A stretch of DNA of 64,000 nt from Gammaproteobacteria bacterium (GTDB lineage Bacteria > Pseudomonadota > Gammaproteobacteria > Eutrophobiales > Eutrophobiaceae): the NCBI GenBank assembly GCA_028819495.1, contig JAPPLI010000191.1:41316-105315 (forward strand), in the 5' to 3' direction. A program made the translations under genes and the position numbers. Of this stretch, positions 63,891 to 64,000 are shown one piece after another (the first letter of the stretch is position 1; each line of letters starts with the position of its first letter). Under the pieces are notes generated by a model. The model was not told where the DNA came from. It made no database searches and saw only the letters and a list, made by a program, of their open reading frames with translations.

Positions 63891-64000
63891 ATATAATTTA
63901 TAAGTCATTGATATTATTATAACTTAATGAGTTATTAAATCATAAAGTAACTACTCGCCCCTCTTATCCTGATCTCTTATCCTGACCCTGCTTGGCCGGG

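Overview
The window looks like chromosomal DNA of a heterotrophic, aerobic gammaproteobacterium. The evidence is gene order: fmdB-DUF502-aspS, yebC-ruvCAB-tolQRAB-pal-cpoB, maf-rsfS-nadD-proA-holA-lptE-leuS, dnaN-recF-gyrB, and a caa3-type cox cluster. Two large TonB-dependent receptors, a pyrophosphate-based phosphofructokinase with a proton-pumping pyrophosphatase, a bd/CIO-type quinol oxidase and a caa3 oxidase add to this picture. I cannot name a genus. Most of the DNA is GC-rich by eye. A restriction-modification patch at 25.4-28.2 kb and the 42.2-42.6 kb intergenic region are clearly more AT-rich.

Layout. 1-3.66 kb is a gene graveyard: pieces of an SPFH protein, a DDE transposase, an AAA ATPase lacking its Walker B region, a formylglycine-generating-enzyme-type domain, a frameshifted and internally deleted metallophosphoesterase, and an inverted N-terminal fragment of a second ATPase of the same family. 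3.67-12 kb (minus strand) holds the Tol-Pal envelope system, the RuvABC resolvasome and yebC. 12-19 kb is an accessory block between yebC and aspS: two related small membrane proteins around nadA, an S9 peptidase and a TonB receptor. 19-25.4 kb has aspS, DUF502, fmdB, a second TonB receptor and cytochrome b561. 25.4-28.2 kb is a compact restriction-modification island bounded by a 19-bp direct repeat that copies the 3' end of tRNA-Lys. 28.2-34.7 kb has a lipoprotein, a BepA-like protease, and the PPi pair pfp-hppA. 34.7-42.1 kb (minus strand) holds maf, rsfS, nadD, proA, holA, lptE, leuS and a ComEA-like protein.

At about 42.2-42.6 kb transcription switches from mainly minus to mainly plus. 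Here an AT-rich gap holds a perfect DnaA box and a perfect CRP-type half-site pair, and dnaN-recF-gyrB follow with no dnaA beside them. Two parS-like sites (one an exact canonical 16-mer, the other 15/16) lie inside recF. Together these suggest a chromosome-origin neighbourhood. To the right come comF, a bioBFCD cluster, a CBS-domain protein, cydAB, and a caa3 oxidase operon with its assembly factors (Cox11, SURF1, an Sco-like protein, heme A synthase and heme O synthase).

Several families of intergenic palindromes are scattered through the window: GGGGTCAGAGTAA-type, GGGGACAG-type, ATTCCCGC..GCGGGAAT-type, GCCCGGATATCTCACC-type, and a 146-bp triple hairpin that supplies the 3' end of one gene. 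With the decayed left end they point to a genome with active small repeats and ongoing pseudogene formation.
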